DNA of 64,000 bases from JAKALD01 sp963817785 (lineage in GTDB: Bacteria; Pseudomonadota; Gammaproteobacteria; Burkholderiales; SG8-39), in the NCBI GenBank assembly GCA_963817785.1, contig CAWFPL010000002.1:1240001-1304000 (forward strand), given 5' to 3'. Every line of letters starts with the position of its first letter. Position 1 is the first letter of the stretch. A program made the position numbers and the translations under genes. Positions 17,951 through 26,985 of this stretch are shown piece by piece. Under the pieces are notes generated by a model, which saw nothing but the letters and a program-made list of their open reading frames with translations, did no database searches and was not told the origin of the DNA.

Positions 17951-17979
17951 TTGACCGCATCGCAACAAGTCTTTATCGT
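17951..17979 (+). promoter_or_regulatory. Sigma-70-like promoter for ilvBHC
   Basis: TTGACC and TATCGT are separated by 17 bp in the divergent region between the sigma factor gene and ilvB, about 37 bases before the ilvB start. The -35 matches 5 of 6 consensus bases and the -10 matches 4 of 6. Confidence 0.45.
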
Positions 17980-18015
17980 TCAACGTTTTCCGCTGCATTT
18001 GTCGTAGCCAGGGTC

Positions 18016-19740
18016 ATGGATCGAATCAAGGGAATGGAGCTCACCGGCGCCGAGATCGTTGTGCGTTGCCTGCAGGAAGAGGGCGTCGAATACGTTTTCG
18101 GCTACCCGGGCGGCGCAGTGTTGTTCATCTACGACGCGCTGTTCAAGCAGGATAAGGTCAAGCACGTCCTGGTGCGTCACGAGCAGGGCGCGGCGCACGC
18201 GGCCGACGGCTACTCGCGGGCGTCGAACAAGGTGGGGGTGTGCCTGGTGACTTCCGGGCCGGGAGTCACCAACGCGGTGACCGGCATCGCCACCGCCTAC
18301 ATGGACTCGATCCCGATGGTGGTCATCACCGGACAGGTGCCGACGCATGCCATCGGGCTGGATGCCTTCCAGGAGGTCGATACGGTCGGCATCACCCGGC
18401 CGTGCGTCAAGCACAACATCCTGGTGAAGAACGTCAAGGACCTGGCAGTCTCGATCAAGAAAGCGTTCTATCTCGCCAAGACCGGCCGCCCCGGGCCGGT
18501 GCTGGTCGACATCCCGAAGGACGTCACTGCGGCGAGCTGCGAGTTCCAGTATCCGGAAACCGTGGCCATGCGCTCGTACAACCCCGCGCGCAAGGGCCAC
18601 GCGGGGCAGATCAAGAAGGCAGTGCAGCTGCTGCTCGAGGCGAAGCGGCCGATGATCTACACCGGCGGTGGCGTGATCCTGTCCGACGCGGCACCGCTGC
18701 TCGCCGAATTCGTGCGTCTGCTCGGCTTTCCGTGCACCAGCACGCTGATGGGTCTGGGCGGGTACCCGGCGACCGATCCCCTGTTCCTCGGCATGCTCGG
18801 CATGCACGGCACCTACGAGGCGAACATGGCGATGCAGCACTGCGACGTGCTGCTTGCGGTCGGCGCCAGGTTCGACGACCGGGTCATCGGCAACCCGGCG
18901 CACTTCGCGCAGAATCCGCGCAAGATCATCCACATCGACATCGACCCGTCGTCCATCTCCAAGCGTGTCAAGGTCGACGTGCCGATCGTCGGCCAGGTGC
19001 CCGACGTACTGGAGGAGCTCGTCAAGCTCGTCACGGCCGCAGCGCAGCGCCCCGATCCCGCGGCGCTCAAGGCGTGGTGGGCGCAGATCGAGCTCTGGAA
19101 GTCGAAGGATTGCCTGCGCTACGACCGCGGCTCGAAGATCATCAAGCCGCAGTTCGTGATCGAGAAGCTGTACGAGGTGACCGGCGGCGGCGCCTTCGTC
19201 ACCTCCGACGTCGGCCAGCATCAGATGTGGGCGGCGCAGTTCTACAAGTTCGACTTGCCCAAGCGCTGGATCAACTCGGGCGGCCTCGGCACGATGGGCT
19301 TCGGCCTGCCGGCGGCCATGGGCGTACAGCTCGCCAACCCCGGTGCGACGGTCGCCTGCGTGACCGGCGAGTCGAGCATCCAGATGTGCCTGCAGGAGTT
19401 GTCGACCTGCAAGCAGTACCGGCTGCCGATCAAGATCGTCAATTTGAACAACCGCTACATGGGCATGGTGCGCCAGTGGCAGGAGTTCTTCCACGGCAAC
19501 CGCTACTCCGAGTCCTACATGGATGCGCTGCCCGACTTCGTCAAGCTCGCAGAGGGCTACGGCCACCGCGGCGTGCTGGTCGACAAGCCGGCGGACGTGG
19601 AGCCTGCGCTGCGCGACGCGTTCAAGCGCAAGGACGAGCTGGTGTTCCTCGATTTCCTCACCGACCAGACCGAGAACGTCTACCCGATGGTGCCGGGCGG
19701 CAAAGGTATCTCGGAAATGATCCTCGCCGAAGAACTGTGA
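18016..19740 (+). CDS. ilvB: Acetolactate synthase large subunit
   Basis: 574 residues from ATG at 18016; ATG at 18034 (MELTGAEIV) is the alternative start. The thiamine diphosphate enzyme core is complete, with the catalytic Glu in VRHEQGAAHAADGYSR and the TPP motif region GESSIQMCLQELSTC to NLNNRYMGM. It condenses pyruvate to acetolactate (or with 2-ketobutyrate), the first common step to valine, leucine and isoleucine. The regulatory subunit gene follows by 19 bp. Confidence 0.97.
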   Translation: MDRIKGMELTGAEIVVRCLQEEGVEYVFGYPGGAVLFIYDALFKQDKVKHVLVRHEQGAAHAADGYSRASNKVGVCLVTSGPGVTNAVTGIATAYMDSIPMVVITGQVPTHAIGLDAFQEVDTVGITRPCVKHNILVKNVKDLAVSIKKAFYLAKTGRPGPVLVDIPKDVTAASCEFQYPETVAMRSYNPARKGHAGQIKKAVQLLLEAKRPMIYTGGGVILSDAAPLLAEFVRLLGFPCTSTLMGLGGYPATDPLFLGMLGMHGTYEANMAMQHCDVLLAVGARFDDRVIGNPAHFAQNPRKIIHIDIDPSSISKRVKVDVPIVGQVPDVLEELVKLVTAAAQRPDPAALKAWWAQIELWKSKDCLRYDRGSKIIKPQFVIEKLYEVTGGGAFVTSDVGQHQMWAAQFYKFDLPKRWINSGGLGTMGFGLPAAMGVQLANPGATVACVTGESSIQMCLQELSTCKQYRLPIKIVNLNNRYMGMVRQWQEFFHGNRYSESYMDALPDFVKLAEGYGHRGVLVDKPADVEPALRDAFKRKDELVFLDFLTDQTENVYPMVPGGKGISEMILAEEL

Positions 19741-19759
19741 GCGGCGCAGGCCGCGCCTT

Positions 19760-20260
19760 ATGATGAGCCAGCGCCACATCATCTCCATCCTGGTCGAGAA
19801 CGAGGCCGGCGCGCTGTCGCGCATCGCGGGCCTGTTCTCGGCGCGCGCCTACAACATCGAGTCGCTCACCGTGGCGCCCACCGAGGATGCCTCGATGTCG
19901 CGCATGACGATCGTCACTACGGGCTCGGAAGACGTGGTCGAGCAGATCACCAAGCAGCTCAACAAGCTGGTCGAGGTGGTGAAGGTGGTCGACCTGTCGG
20001 AGGCCGAGCACATCGAGCGCGAGTTGATGCTGATCAAGGTGCGCGCCGGCGCCAAGGAGCGCGAGGACATGAAGCGTATGGCCGACATCTTTCGCGGCCG
20101 CGTCATCGACGTCTCGGACAATACCTACACGATCGAGCTTACCGGCGACGGCAGGAAGCTCGACGCATTCATCCAGGCGCTCGACCAGGGGACGATCCTG
20201 GAGACGGTGCGCACCGGCGCCTCGGGCATCGGCCGCGGCAACCGCATTCTGCGGGTCTAG
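19760..20260 (+). CDS. ilvH: Acetolactate synthase small (regulatory) subunit
   Basis: 166 residues with an N-terminal ACT domain (HIISILVENEAGALSRIAGLFSARAYNIESL) that binds valine for feedback inhibition, and a C-terminal ALS_ss domain. There are two adjacent ATGs (19760, 19763). It sits between ilvB and ilvC. Confidence 0.96.
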   Translation: MMSQRHIISILVENEAGALSRIAGLFSARAYNIESLTVAPTEDASMSRMTIVTTGSEDVVEQITKQLNKLVEVVKVVDLSEAEHIERELMLIKVRAGAKEREDMKRMADIFRGRVIDVSDNTYTIELTGDGRKLDAFIQALDQGTILETVRTGASGIGRGNRILRV

Positions 20261-20310
20261 AATCACGCGCCACCGCCCGCGGCGGCGCGCATCCACAGCT
20301 AGGGGGACTC

Positions 20311-21327
20311 ATGAAGGTGTATTACGACAAGGACGCCGACCTGTCGCTCGTCAAGGGCAAGAAGGTCACCATTCTGGGCTACGGCTCTCAGGGTCACGCG
20401 CACGCGCTGAATCTCAACGAGTCGGGCGTGAAGGTGACCGTGGGCCTGCGCAAGGGCGGGGCGTCCTGGGACAAGGCGAAGAAGGCCGGCCTCAAGGTCG
20501 CCGAGATCGGCGAGGCGGTAAAGGGTGCCGACATCGTGATGATGCTGATGCCCGACGAGCACATCGCGGCGGTGTACGCGAGCGATGTCGAGCCCAACAT
20601 CAAGAAGGGCGGCGCGCTCGCCTTTGCGCACGGCTTCAACATTCACTACGGCCAGGTGCAGCCGCGCGCCGACCTCGACGTGTGGATGGTGGCGCCCAAG
20701 GCGCCCGGGCACACCGTGCGCTCGACCTACGTCGGCGGCGGCGGCGTGCCGATGCTGATCGCGGTGCATCGCAATGCCTCGAAGAAAGCGCGCGACATGG
20801 CGCTGTCGTACGCCGCCGCGATCGGCGGGGGCAAGGCCGGGGTGATCGAGACCAGCTTCAAGGAGGAGACCGAGACCGATCTCTTCGGCGAGCAGGCGGT
20901 GCTGTGCGGCGGCTGCGTCGAGCTGGTGAAAGCCGGCTTCGAGACCCTGGTCGAGGCCGGCTATGCCCCTGAGATGGCGTACTTCGAGTGCCTGCACGAG
21001 CTCAAGCTCATCGTCGACCTGATGTACGAGGGCGGCATCGGCACCATGAACTACTCAATCTCCAACAACGCCGAGTACGGCGAATACGTGACCGGGCCCA
21101 AGATCATCGACGCGCGGGTCAAGGACGCGATGCGCGCGGCGCTCGGGCGCATCCAGACGGGGGAATACGCCAAGGACTTCGTGCTCGAGAACCGCGCCGG
21201 CGCGCCGACGCTGCTCTCGCGCCGCCGCATGACCGCCGAGCACCCGATCGAGCAGGTCGGCGGCCGGCTGCGCGAGATGATGCCCTGGATCAAGAAGAAC
21301 CGCCTGGTCGACACGTCGAAGAATTGA
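20311..21327 (+). CDS. ilvC: Ketol-acid reductoisomerase, class I
   Basis: 338 residues. The NADPH-binding GYGSQGHAHALNL motif lies at about 25-37 and the knotted C-terminal domain carries the Mg-binding DLFGEQAVLCGG and E-x3-E residues. It converts acetolactate to dihydroxyisovalerate. The short class I length is standard. A GGGGG ribosome site lies just before the ATG. It is the third gene of the ilvBHC operon. Confidence 0.97.
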   Translation: MKVYYDKDADLSLVKGKKVTILGYGSQGHAHALNLNESGVKVTVGLRKGGASWDKAKKAGLKVAEIGEAVKGADIVMMLMPDEHIAAVYASDVEPNIKKGGALAFAHGFNIHYGQVQPRADLDVWMVAPKAPGHTVRSTYVGGGGVPMLIAVHRNASKKARDMALSYAAAIGGGKAGVIETSFKEETETDLFGEQAVLCGGCVELVKAGFETLVEAGYAPEMAYFECLHELKLIVDLMYEGGIGTMNYSISNNAEYGEYVTGPKIIDARVKDAMRAALGRIQTGEYAKDFVLENRAGAPTLLSRRRMTAEHPIEQVGGRLREMMPWIKKNRLVDTSKN

Positions 21328-21391
21328 GGCCGCTGCCGGCCCGCGCCCCGAGCCGAGGCCGGCGTACCGGATCCACTCGGAGGGAGGCGCC

Positions 21392-21589
21392 ATGGTGCAA
21401 CGCTTGCTCACGCTCGCCCTGCTCGCGGCGGTGCTCGCTGCGTGCGGCGACAAGGTGCCGGAGTCCGAGGCCGCGAAGAAGCTCGGCGAGGTGCCCAAGC
21501 AGACCGAACAGAAGGCCCGGCAGGACGTGACCAGGGCGCTGCAGCAGGGCGCCGAGCGCACGCGCGCGGCCGCGGACAAGGCCGACTGA
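21392..21589 (+). CDS. Small lipoprotein
   Basis: 65 residues: a lipoprotein signal (MVQRLLTLALLAAVLAAC, lipobox LAAC with Cys18) followed by a charged helical tail (ESEAAKKLGEVPKQTEQKAR). An excellent GGAGGG ribosome site precedes the ATG. The psd gene starts 3 bp after the stop. The function is unknown; such small lipoproteins are often envelope-associated. Confidence 0.75.
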   Translation: MVQRLLTLALLAAVLAACGDKVPESEAAKKLGEVPKQTEQKARQDVTRALQQGAERTRAAADKAD

Positions 21590-21592
21590 GAC

Positions 21593-22246
21593 ATGCGGCC
21601 GGGCTACCCGCATCCACTGATCGCGCGCGAAGGCTGGCCGTTCCTCGCCGCGGCGCTCGCCGTCGCGGCGCTGGCCGCGTGGCTCGCCGGCTGGTGGTCG
21701 GCGCCGTTGTGGCTGGCGGCACTGTTCGTGCTGCAATTCTTCCGCGACCCGCCGCGCGAGGTGCCGGACGACCCGCGCGCGGTGCTCTCGGCCGCCGACG
21801 GCCGGGTGGTGGCCGTGGAGAAGGCGCGCGATCCCTGGCTCGAGCGCGACGCGCTCAAGGTGAGCGTGTTCATGAACGTGTTCAACGTGCATTCGAACCG
21901 CTCGCCGGTCCACGGCGTGGTAAAGCAGCGCTGGTACCACGCGGGGCGGTTCCTCAACGCCGCGCTCGACAAGGCCTCGCTGGAGAACGAGCGCAACGCC
22001 CTGTGGTTGCGCACGCCGGACGGACAGGACGTCACCTGTGTGCAGATCGCGGGACTGATCGCGCGCCGCATCCTGTGCTATGTTGAGGCCGGCGCCGAAT
22101 TGAAGTCCGGGCAGCGCTTCGGCTTCATCCGTTTCGGTTCGCGCGTCGACCACTACCTGCCGCTCGACGCCGAGGTGAAAGCGGCAATCGGCGACAAGGT
22201 GTACGCGGCGGAGAGCGTGCTCGCAAGGCTTGCCGGAAATGGCTGA
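21593..22246 (+). CDS. psd: Phosphatidylserine decarboxylase (short, archaeal-type)
   Basis: 217 residues. Two hydrophobic helices lie near the N-terminus (about 13-45), and the self-cleavage site is the Gly-Ser of FIRFGSRVDHYLP, which generates the pyruvoyl group. The FMNVFNVHSNRSPVHG block is the family's His-containing motif. It decarboxylates phosphatidylserine to phosphatidylethanolamine. It overlaps pssA by 8 bp, so consecutive steps of the pathway are coupled. Confidence 0.95.
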   Translation: MRPGYPHPLIAREGWPFLAAALAVAALAAWLAGWWSAPLWLAALFVLQFFRDPPREVPDDPRAVLSAADGRVVAVEKARDPWLERDALKVSVFMNVFNVHSNRSPVHGVVKQRWYHAGRFLNAALDKASLENERNALWLRTPDGQDVTCVQIAGLIARRILCYVEAGAELKSGQRFGFIRFGSRVDHYLPLDAEVKAAIGDKVYAAESVLARLAGNG

Positions 22247-23012
22247 TTTTCCCCCCGATCCCCGCCACAGGCTGGCGCGCCCGTCGATCGGTGCGTTGCG
22301 GCGCCGCGGCATCTATCTGCTGCCCAACCTGTTCACCACGGGGGCGCTGTTCGCCGGGTTCTACGCCATCGTCCAGGCGATGAACCAGAACTTCGAAGTG
22401 GCGGCGGTGGCCATCTATCTCGCGATGGTGCTCGACGGCATTGACGGCCGCGTCGCGCGGCTGACGCGCACGCAAAGCGAGTTCGGTGCCGAGTACGACA
22501 GCCTGTCGGACATGGTGTCGTTCGGCGTCGCGCCCGCGCTGGTGGCCTACGAGTGGGCGCTCAAGGGCTTGGGCAAGCTCGGCTGGGTCGCCGCTTTCGT
22601 GTACTGCGCCGGCGCAGCGCTGCGCCTGGCACGCTTCAATACCAACATCGACGTGGTGGACAAGCGCTATTTCCAGGGGCTGCCGAGCCCCGCGGCGGCG
22701 GCGGTGGTGGCCGGGCTGGTCTGGGTGATGAACGACTTCGGCGTCGATCGCGCCGAATGGCTGCGCTGGGCTGCTTGGGTCGTGACCATGTTCTCGGGCG
22801 TGACCATGGTGTCGAACATCCCCTATTACAGCTTCAAGGACATCAACCTGAAAAAGAGCGTTCCTTTCTGGACGGTGGTCGCGATCGCCGCCGCCCTGAC
22901 CGTGATCGCGATCAAGCCCGCGGTCACGCTGGTTCTGCTGGTGGTCGTATACGCGCTTTCCGGCTACGTACAGTGGGCCTTCAGCCGGCGCCGCGCGCGG
23001 CCGTTCGGCTGA
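22239..23012 (+). CDS. pssA: CDP-diacylglycerol-serine O-phosphatidyltransferase
   Basis: 257 residues with several membrane helices. The CDP-alcohol phosphatidyltransferase motif, DG-x2-AR-x8-G-x3-D-x3-D, is seen as DGRVARLTRTQSEFGAEYDS followed by LSD. ATG at 22239 is preferred over TTG at 22230. It makes phosphatidylserine, the substrate of the upstream psd product. Confidence 0.95.
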   Translation: MADFPPDPRHRLARPSIGALRRRGIYLLPNLFTTGALFAGFYAIVQAMNQNFEVAAVAIYLAMVLDGIDGRVARLTRTQSEFGAEYDSLSDMVSFGVAPALVAYEWALKGLGKLGWVAAFVYCAGAALRLARFNTNIDVVDKRYFQGLPSPAAAAVVAGLVWVMNDFGVDRAEWLRWAAWVVTMFSGVTMVSNIPYYSFKDINLKKSVPFWTVVAIAAALTVIAIKPAVTLVLLVVVYALSGYVQWAFSRRRARPFG

Positions 23013-23058
23013 GGAGGTTCGTGGGTCGAGGCTCGCGCCCCGGCCCGGCCGCGGATTC

Positions 23059-23072
23059 TTGATCTGGCATAA
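23059..23072 (+). promoter_or_regulatory. Degenerate FNR/DNR-like box upstream of nnrS
   Basis: TTGATCTGGCATAA has a perfect left half (TTGAT) and a poor right half. Its surroundings (TCTTGAT at the start, AAGTCG at the end) match those of the better box at 60564 over 17 of 22 bases. Its centre is about 64 bases before the nnrS ATG, and TAAGTT at 23095-23100 is where a -10 element would lie for a class II site. Confidence 0.45.
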
Positions 23073-23129
23073 GTCGTGCGCGCGGCGGGCGCGCTAAGTT
23101 GCTTCCTGTCGCCCCGCACCGCACATCCG

Positions 23130-24305
23130 ATGACATCCACTCCCCCGCATTCCTTGCCGCAGGGCTTTGCGCTGCTCGGCCTCGGCTTCCGGCCGTTCTA
23201 TTTGCTCGCCGCGCTGTTCGCCGCGCTGGCCATTCCCGCCTGGGTGGCCTCGCTCCTGGGCCACGGCTGGCCTGTGCGTTACCTGGAAGGGCTCAACTGG
23301 CACCAGCACGAGATGGTGTTCGGCTTCGCGCTTGCCGTGGTCGCCGGCTTCCTGCTCACCGCCGGCCGCGTCTGGACGGGGCTGCCCACGCCGCGCGGCC
23401 TGCCGCTTGCGCTGCTCGCCGCGCTCTGGCTGGCGGCGCGCGTGCTGGTCATCACCGGGCCGGCGCTGCCCGCGGCGCTGGTCGACTGCGCCTTCGCGTT
23501 CGTCCTCGCGGCGGTGATGGCGCGCGTCATCGTCGGCGCGCGCAATGCGCGCAACTACTTCGTCGTGGCGCTGCTGGTCGCGCTCGGGCTCGCGAACGTG
23601 TGCTTTCACCTCGCAGTGGGGGGCGCGCTTGACATCGCGCCCGGCGTCCCGGTCCAGGCCGCGCTCTATCTCATCGTCACCCTGATGATCGTGATGGCAG
23701 GCAGGGTGGTGCCTTCGTTTACAGCGAGCGCGCTGCCGGCGGCCGGCGTGAAGCTGCGCCCAGGGCTCGACCGCGCGGCGCTCGCCGTGACGCTCGCCGC
23801 CTTCGCGGGCGCGCTGCTCGAATGGAGCGGCTGGCCCGAGGCCCTGCTCGCATTCGTCGCAGCGGCGCTGCACGCCGCTCGCCAGGCGGGATGGGCGCCG
23901 TTCGCGACGCGCCGGCGGCCGATCCTGTGGATCCTGCACCTTTCGCACGCCTGGATCCCGGTGGGCTTCGTGCTGCTCGGCCTGTCGGCGCTCGGCCTGG
24001 TGATCCAGGCGGCGGCGCTGCACGCATTCGCCGTCGGTGCGCTGAGCGGGACCATCATGGGCATGATTACCCGCACTGCGCTCGGCCACACCGGGCGGCC
24101 GCTCATTGCCGGTCGCGCCGAGATCGCGGCCTACGTCCTGGTGCACTGCGCCGCCGCGGCGCGCGTGGCGGCAGCGCTTGTGCTGACGGCGTACATGCCC
24201 CTGGTCGAGCTCTCCGGCGCGCTGTGGTCGGCGGCGTTCCTGGTCTATGCGGTGACCTACGCTCCGCGGCTCGCCCGGCCGCGCCTGGACGGCAAGCCAG
24301 GCTAG
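23130..24305 (+). CDS. nnrS: NnrS-family heme/copper membrane protein
   Basis: 391 residues from MTSTPPHSLPQGFALLGLGFRPF, the usual NnrS start; an upstream GTG would add 18 residues. About 12 membrane segments are present, with the conserved WHQHEMVFGF motif near residue 69 and further His residues in HLSHAWIP and RTALGHTGRPL. NnrS protects against nitrosative stress during denitrification and is usually controlled by an NO-sensing FNR-type regulator, consistent with the box upstream. Confidence 0.9.
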   Translation: MTSTPPHSLPQGFALLGLGFRPFYLLAALFAALAIPAWVASLLGHGWPVRYLEGLNWHQHEMVFGFALAVVAGFLLTAGRVWTGLPTPRGLPLALLAALWLAARVLVITGPALPAALVDCAFAFVLAAVMARVIVGARNARNYFVVALLVALGLANVCFHLAVGGALDIAPGVPVQAALYLIVTLMIVMAGRVVPSFTASALPAAGVKLRPGLDRAALAVTLAAFAGALLEWSGWPEALLAFVAAALHAARQAGWAPFATRRRPILWILHLSHAWIPVGFVLLGLSALGLVIQAAALHAFAVGALSGTIMGMITRTALGHTGRPLIAGRAEIAAYVLVHCAAAARVAAALVLTAYMPLVELSGALWSAAFLVYAVTYAPRLARPRLDGKPG

Positions 24306-24320
24306 CCAGTCGGTGCCGGG

Positions 24321-24349
24321 TTGCGGGGCCGCGCGAACGGCGCTATATT
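24321..24349 (+). promoter_or_regulatory. Sigma-70-type promoter upstream of leuA
   Basis: TTGCGG and TATATT with exactly 17 bp between them. The expected transcription start (about 24356) falls at or one base before the ATG of the mini-ORF at 24357. Confidence 0.6.
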
Positions 24350-24356
24350 GCACCTC

Positions 24357-24440
24357 ATGGCTCCGACCCCCCGTCCCGAGCTTTCTGTTTCCGGCCTCGC
24401 GTTTCTGCTGGCCGGCCTGCTGCTGCGCCGCGCGCGCTAG
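24357..24440 (+). CDS. Leucine-rich mini-ORF, possible leuA leader peptide
   Basis: 27 codons, MAPTPRPELSVSGLAFLLAG then LLLRRAR, with 7 Leu including clusters LL and LLL near the end. It lies between a good promoter and leuA, where a leucine attenuator peptide would be expected. It has no room for a ribosome site if transcription starts at the predicted position, so translation would be leaderless. Downstream, CCGCC/GGCGG and GCAT/ATGC can pair and the second hairpin is followed by GTTTT, but I cannot show a classical terminator/antiterminator switch. Chance remains possible. Confidence 0.35.
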   Translation: MAPTPRPELSVSGLAFLLAGLLLRRAR

Positions 24441-24534
24441 CAGACACCCACCCCCCAATTCGGCAGCACCCCAACCGCCCTCGCGGCGGGAAGGACTTCG
24501 TGCATTCAATGCGTTTTGACCCTAGGAGCGGGCG

Positions 24535-26082
24535 ATGACAAAGGACCGGTTGATCATATTCGACACCACCATGCGCGACGGCGAGCAGAGTCCCGGCGCC
24601 TCCATGACCAAGGACCAGAAGCTGCGCATCGCGCGCGCGCTGGAGCGCATGCGAGTCGACGTGATCGAGGCCGGCTTTCCCGCCGCGTCCAACGGCGACT
24701 TCGAGGCGGTGCGCGCGATCGCCGGCGTGGTCAAGGACTCGACCGTCGCCGGCCTGTGCCGCGCCAACGACCGCGACATCCAGCGCGGAATCGACGCGCT
24801 GAAGGGGGCCAAGTCCTGGCGCGTGCACACCTTCATCGCGACCAGCCCGATCCACATGGAGAAGAAGCTGCGCATGAGCCCCGAGCAGGTGCTCGAGCAG
24901 GCGAAGCTCGCGGTGCGCTACGCCAGGAACGCCTGCCCCGACGTCGAGTTCTCGCCCGAGGACGGCAGCCGCTCCGAGCCGGACTTCCTGTGCCGCGTGC
25001 TCGAGGCGGTGATCGCGGAGGGCGCCACCACCATCAACATTCCGGACACGGTGGGCTACGCGGTGCCGCAGCAGTTCGGCGAGTTCATCAGGAAGCTGCG
25101 CGAGCGGGTGCCGAACTCCGACAAGGCGGTGTGGTCGGTGCATTGCCACAACGACCTCGGCATGGCGGTCGCGAACTCGCTCGCCGCCGTGGTGATCGGC
25201 GGGGCGCGCCAGATCGAGTGCACCATCAACGGCCTGGGCGAGCGCGCCGGCAACACCTCGCTCGAGGAAGTGGTGATGGCGGTGCGAACGCGCAGCGATT
25301 TCTTTCATCTCGAGACCGGCATCGACACCACCCAGATCGTGCCCACCTCACGCCTGGTGTCGCAGATCACCGGCTTCGTGGTGCAGCCGAACAAGGCCGT
25401 GGTCGGTGCGAATGCCTTCGCGCACGCCTCGGGCATCCACCAGGACGGGGTGCTGAAGGCGCGCCAGACCTACGAGATCATGACCGCCGAGGACGTGGGC
25501 TGGAGCACCAACAAGATCGTGCTCGGCAAGCTCTCCGGGCGCAACGCCTTCAAGCAGCGCTTGAAGGAGCTCGGCATCGAGCTCGAGAGCGAGGACGCGT
25601 ACAACAAGGCCTTCCAGCGCTTCAAGGACCTCGCCGACAAGAAAGCCGAGATCTTCGATGAAGACCTGCAGGCGCTGGTGTCGCAGGAGGCGGGGCTGTC
25701 CTCCGACGAGCGCTGGAAGCTGGTGCACATGAATCAGGCAAGCGGCATGGGGGAGCGCCCGCACGCGCATGTGGTGCTGGCCGAGAACGGCGCCGAGCGC
25801 GGCGCCGACGCGCAGGGAGACGGCCCGGTCGACGCCACCTTCAAGGCGATCGAGAGCGTAGCGAAGAGCGGCGCCGAGCTGCTGCTGTTCTCGGTCAACG
25901 CCGTGACGCAAGGCACCGAATCGCAGGGCGAGGTGACCGTGCGCCTGGCGAAGGGCGGGCGGGTGGTGAACGGCGTCGGCGCCGACACCGACATCGTGGT
26001 CGCCTCGGCGAAGGCCTACATCTCCGCGCTCAACCGGTTGCAGAGCAAGATGGAGCGCCTCAACCCGCAGCACCAGCTCTAG
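24535..26082 (+). CDS. leuA: 2-isopropylmalate synthase
   Basis: 515 residues. The HMGL-like TIM barrel starts with DTTMRDGEQSPGASM, the metal-binding HCHNDLGMAVANS motif is present (as VHCHNDLG), and the C-terminal regulatory domain that senses leucine follows. It condenses acetyl-CoA and 2-ketoisovalerate, committing carbon to leucine. AGGAG lies 7 bases before the ATG. It is separated from ilvBHC by psd, pssA and nnrS. Confidence 0.97.
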   Translation: MTKDRLIIFDTTMRDGEQSPGASMTKDQKLRIARALERMRVDVIEAGFPAASNGDFEAVRAIAGVVKDSTVAGLCRANDRDIQRGIDALKGAKSWRVHTFIATSPIHMEKKLRMSPEQVLEQAKLAVRYARNACPDVEFSPEDGSRSEPDFLCRVLEAVIAEGATTINIPDTVGYAVPQQFGEFIRKLRERVPNSDKAVWSVHCHNDLGMAVANSLAAVVIGGARQIECTINGLGERAGNTSLEEVVMAVRTRSDFFHLETGIDTTQIVPTSRLVSQITGFVVQPNKAVVGANAFAHASGIHQDGVLKARQTYEIMTAEDVGWSTNKIVLGKLSGRNAFKQRLKELGIELESEDAYNKAFQRFKDLADKKAEIFDEDLQALVSQEAGLSSDERWKLVHMNQASGMGERPHAHVVLAENGAERGADAQGDGPVDATFKAIESVAKSGAELLLFSVNAVTQGTESQGEVTVRLAKGGRVVNGVGADTDIVVASAKAYISALNRLQSKMERLNPQHQL

Positions 26083-26094
26083 GAGGCCCGCCGC

Positions 26095-26640
26095 ATGGGC
26101 CAGAGATTCTCCGTCATCGGTGATCGTCACCGCAGTTTCATCGAGCAGCAGCGGATGTTTTTCGTCGCGACCGCGGCGGCCGACGGCCGGGTCAACGTGT
26201 CGCCCAAGGGGATGGATGCGCTGCGCGTGCTGGGCCCGGGCCGGGTCGCCTGGCTCAACCTCACGGGAAGCGGCAACGAGACCGCTGGACATCTCCTGGA
26301 GCACGACCGCATGACGGTCATGTTCTGCGCGTTCGAAGGAGCGCCGATGATCCTGCGCCTGTACGGCCGTGCCGCCGTGCTGCATCGGCGCGACGCCGGG
26401 TGGGCGGACCTCGCGGGCATGTTCCCGGCGCTCGCCGGCGCGCGGCAGATCATCGACATGCGCGTCGACCTGGTGCAGACCTCCTGCGGCCTGGGCGTGC
26501 CGCTGTTCGAATACCGGGAGCAGCGCGACGGGCTCGAGGCGTGGGCGCGGAGCAAGGGCGCCGACGGGATCCGCCGCTACTGGGAAGAGAAGAATCGCCT
26601 GAGCCTGGACGGCAAGGCGACCCGGGTGCTCGAATCCTGA
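26095..26640 (+). CDS. Pyridoxamine 5'-phosphate oxidase-fold protein
   Basis: 181 residues with the split-barrel flavin-binding pattern: FVATAAADGRVNVSPKGMDALRVLG followed by NETAGHLLEHDRMTVMFCAFEGAP. These proteins bind FMN or F420 and act as small reductases or general-stress proteins; true PdxH is not implied. The gene follows leuA by 12 bp and is convergent with the next gene, 3 bp apart. Confidence 0.85.
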   Translation: MGQRFSVIGDRHRSFIEQQRMFFVATAAADGRVNVSPKGMDALRVLGPGRVAWLNLTGSGNETAGHLLEHDRMTVMFCAFEGAPMILRLYGRAAVLHRRDAGWADLAGMFPALAGARQIIDMRVDLVQTSCGLGVPLFEYREQRDGLEAWARSKGADGIRRYWEEKNRLSLDGKATRVLES

Positions 26641-26643
26641 ATT

Positions 26644-26985
26644 TCAGCGGCCCGCGGGGCGCGTGAGCCGCGCGTAGCCGACCGCCGCGGCGACGAAGAT
26701 CACGCTGAGCGCGATTTCGCCGACGGCGGCGAGCTGCGAGGCGCCACGCTCGCTCCAGGCGCGTACCACGCCCTCGGTGAAGTAGGCGAGCAGCAGCATG
26801 CTGGACCACTGGTAGGTGTAGCGCCTGCCGCGCAGCACGCCCTGGAGCGGCAGGACGAGCGGCAGCGCCTTGAGCGCCATCAGCGAGCCGCCTGGCCTGA
26901 GCGGCGCGAGCCACAGCTCCCAGGCCAGGCACAGCACGATCAGTGCCACGAGCGAAGTCGCGGCCGCGAGGCGCGTGGCGCTCAT
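26644..26985 (-). CDS. DUF2069 membrane protein
   Basis: 113 residues with four hydrophobic segments; the YQWSSMLLLAYFTEGVVRAWSE part is the family hallmark. The start overlaps the stop of the quinone oxidoreductase gene (ATGA). DUF2069 genes commonly follow wrbA in betaproteobacteria. The function is unknown. Confidence 0.85.
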   Translation of the reverse strand: MSATRLAAATSLVALIVLCLAWELWLAPLRPGGSLMALKALPLVLPLQGVLRGRRYTYQWSSMLLLAYFTEGVVRAWSERGASQLAAVGEIALSVIFVAAAVGYARLTRPAGR

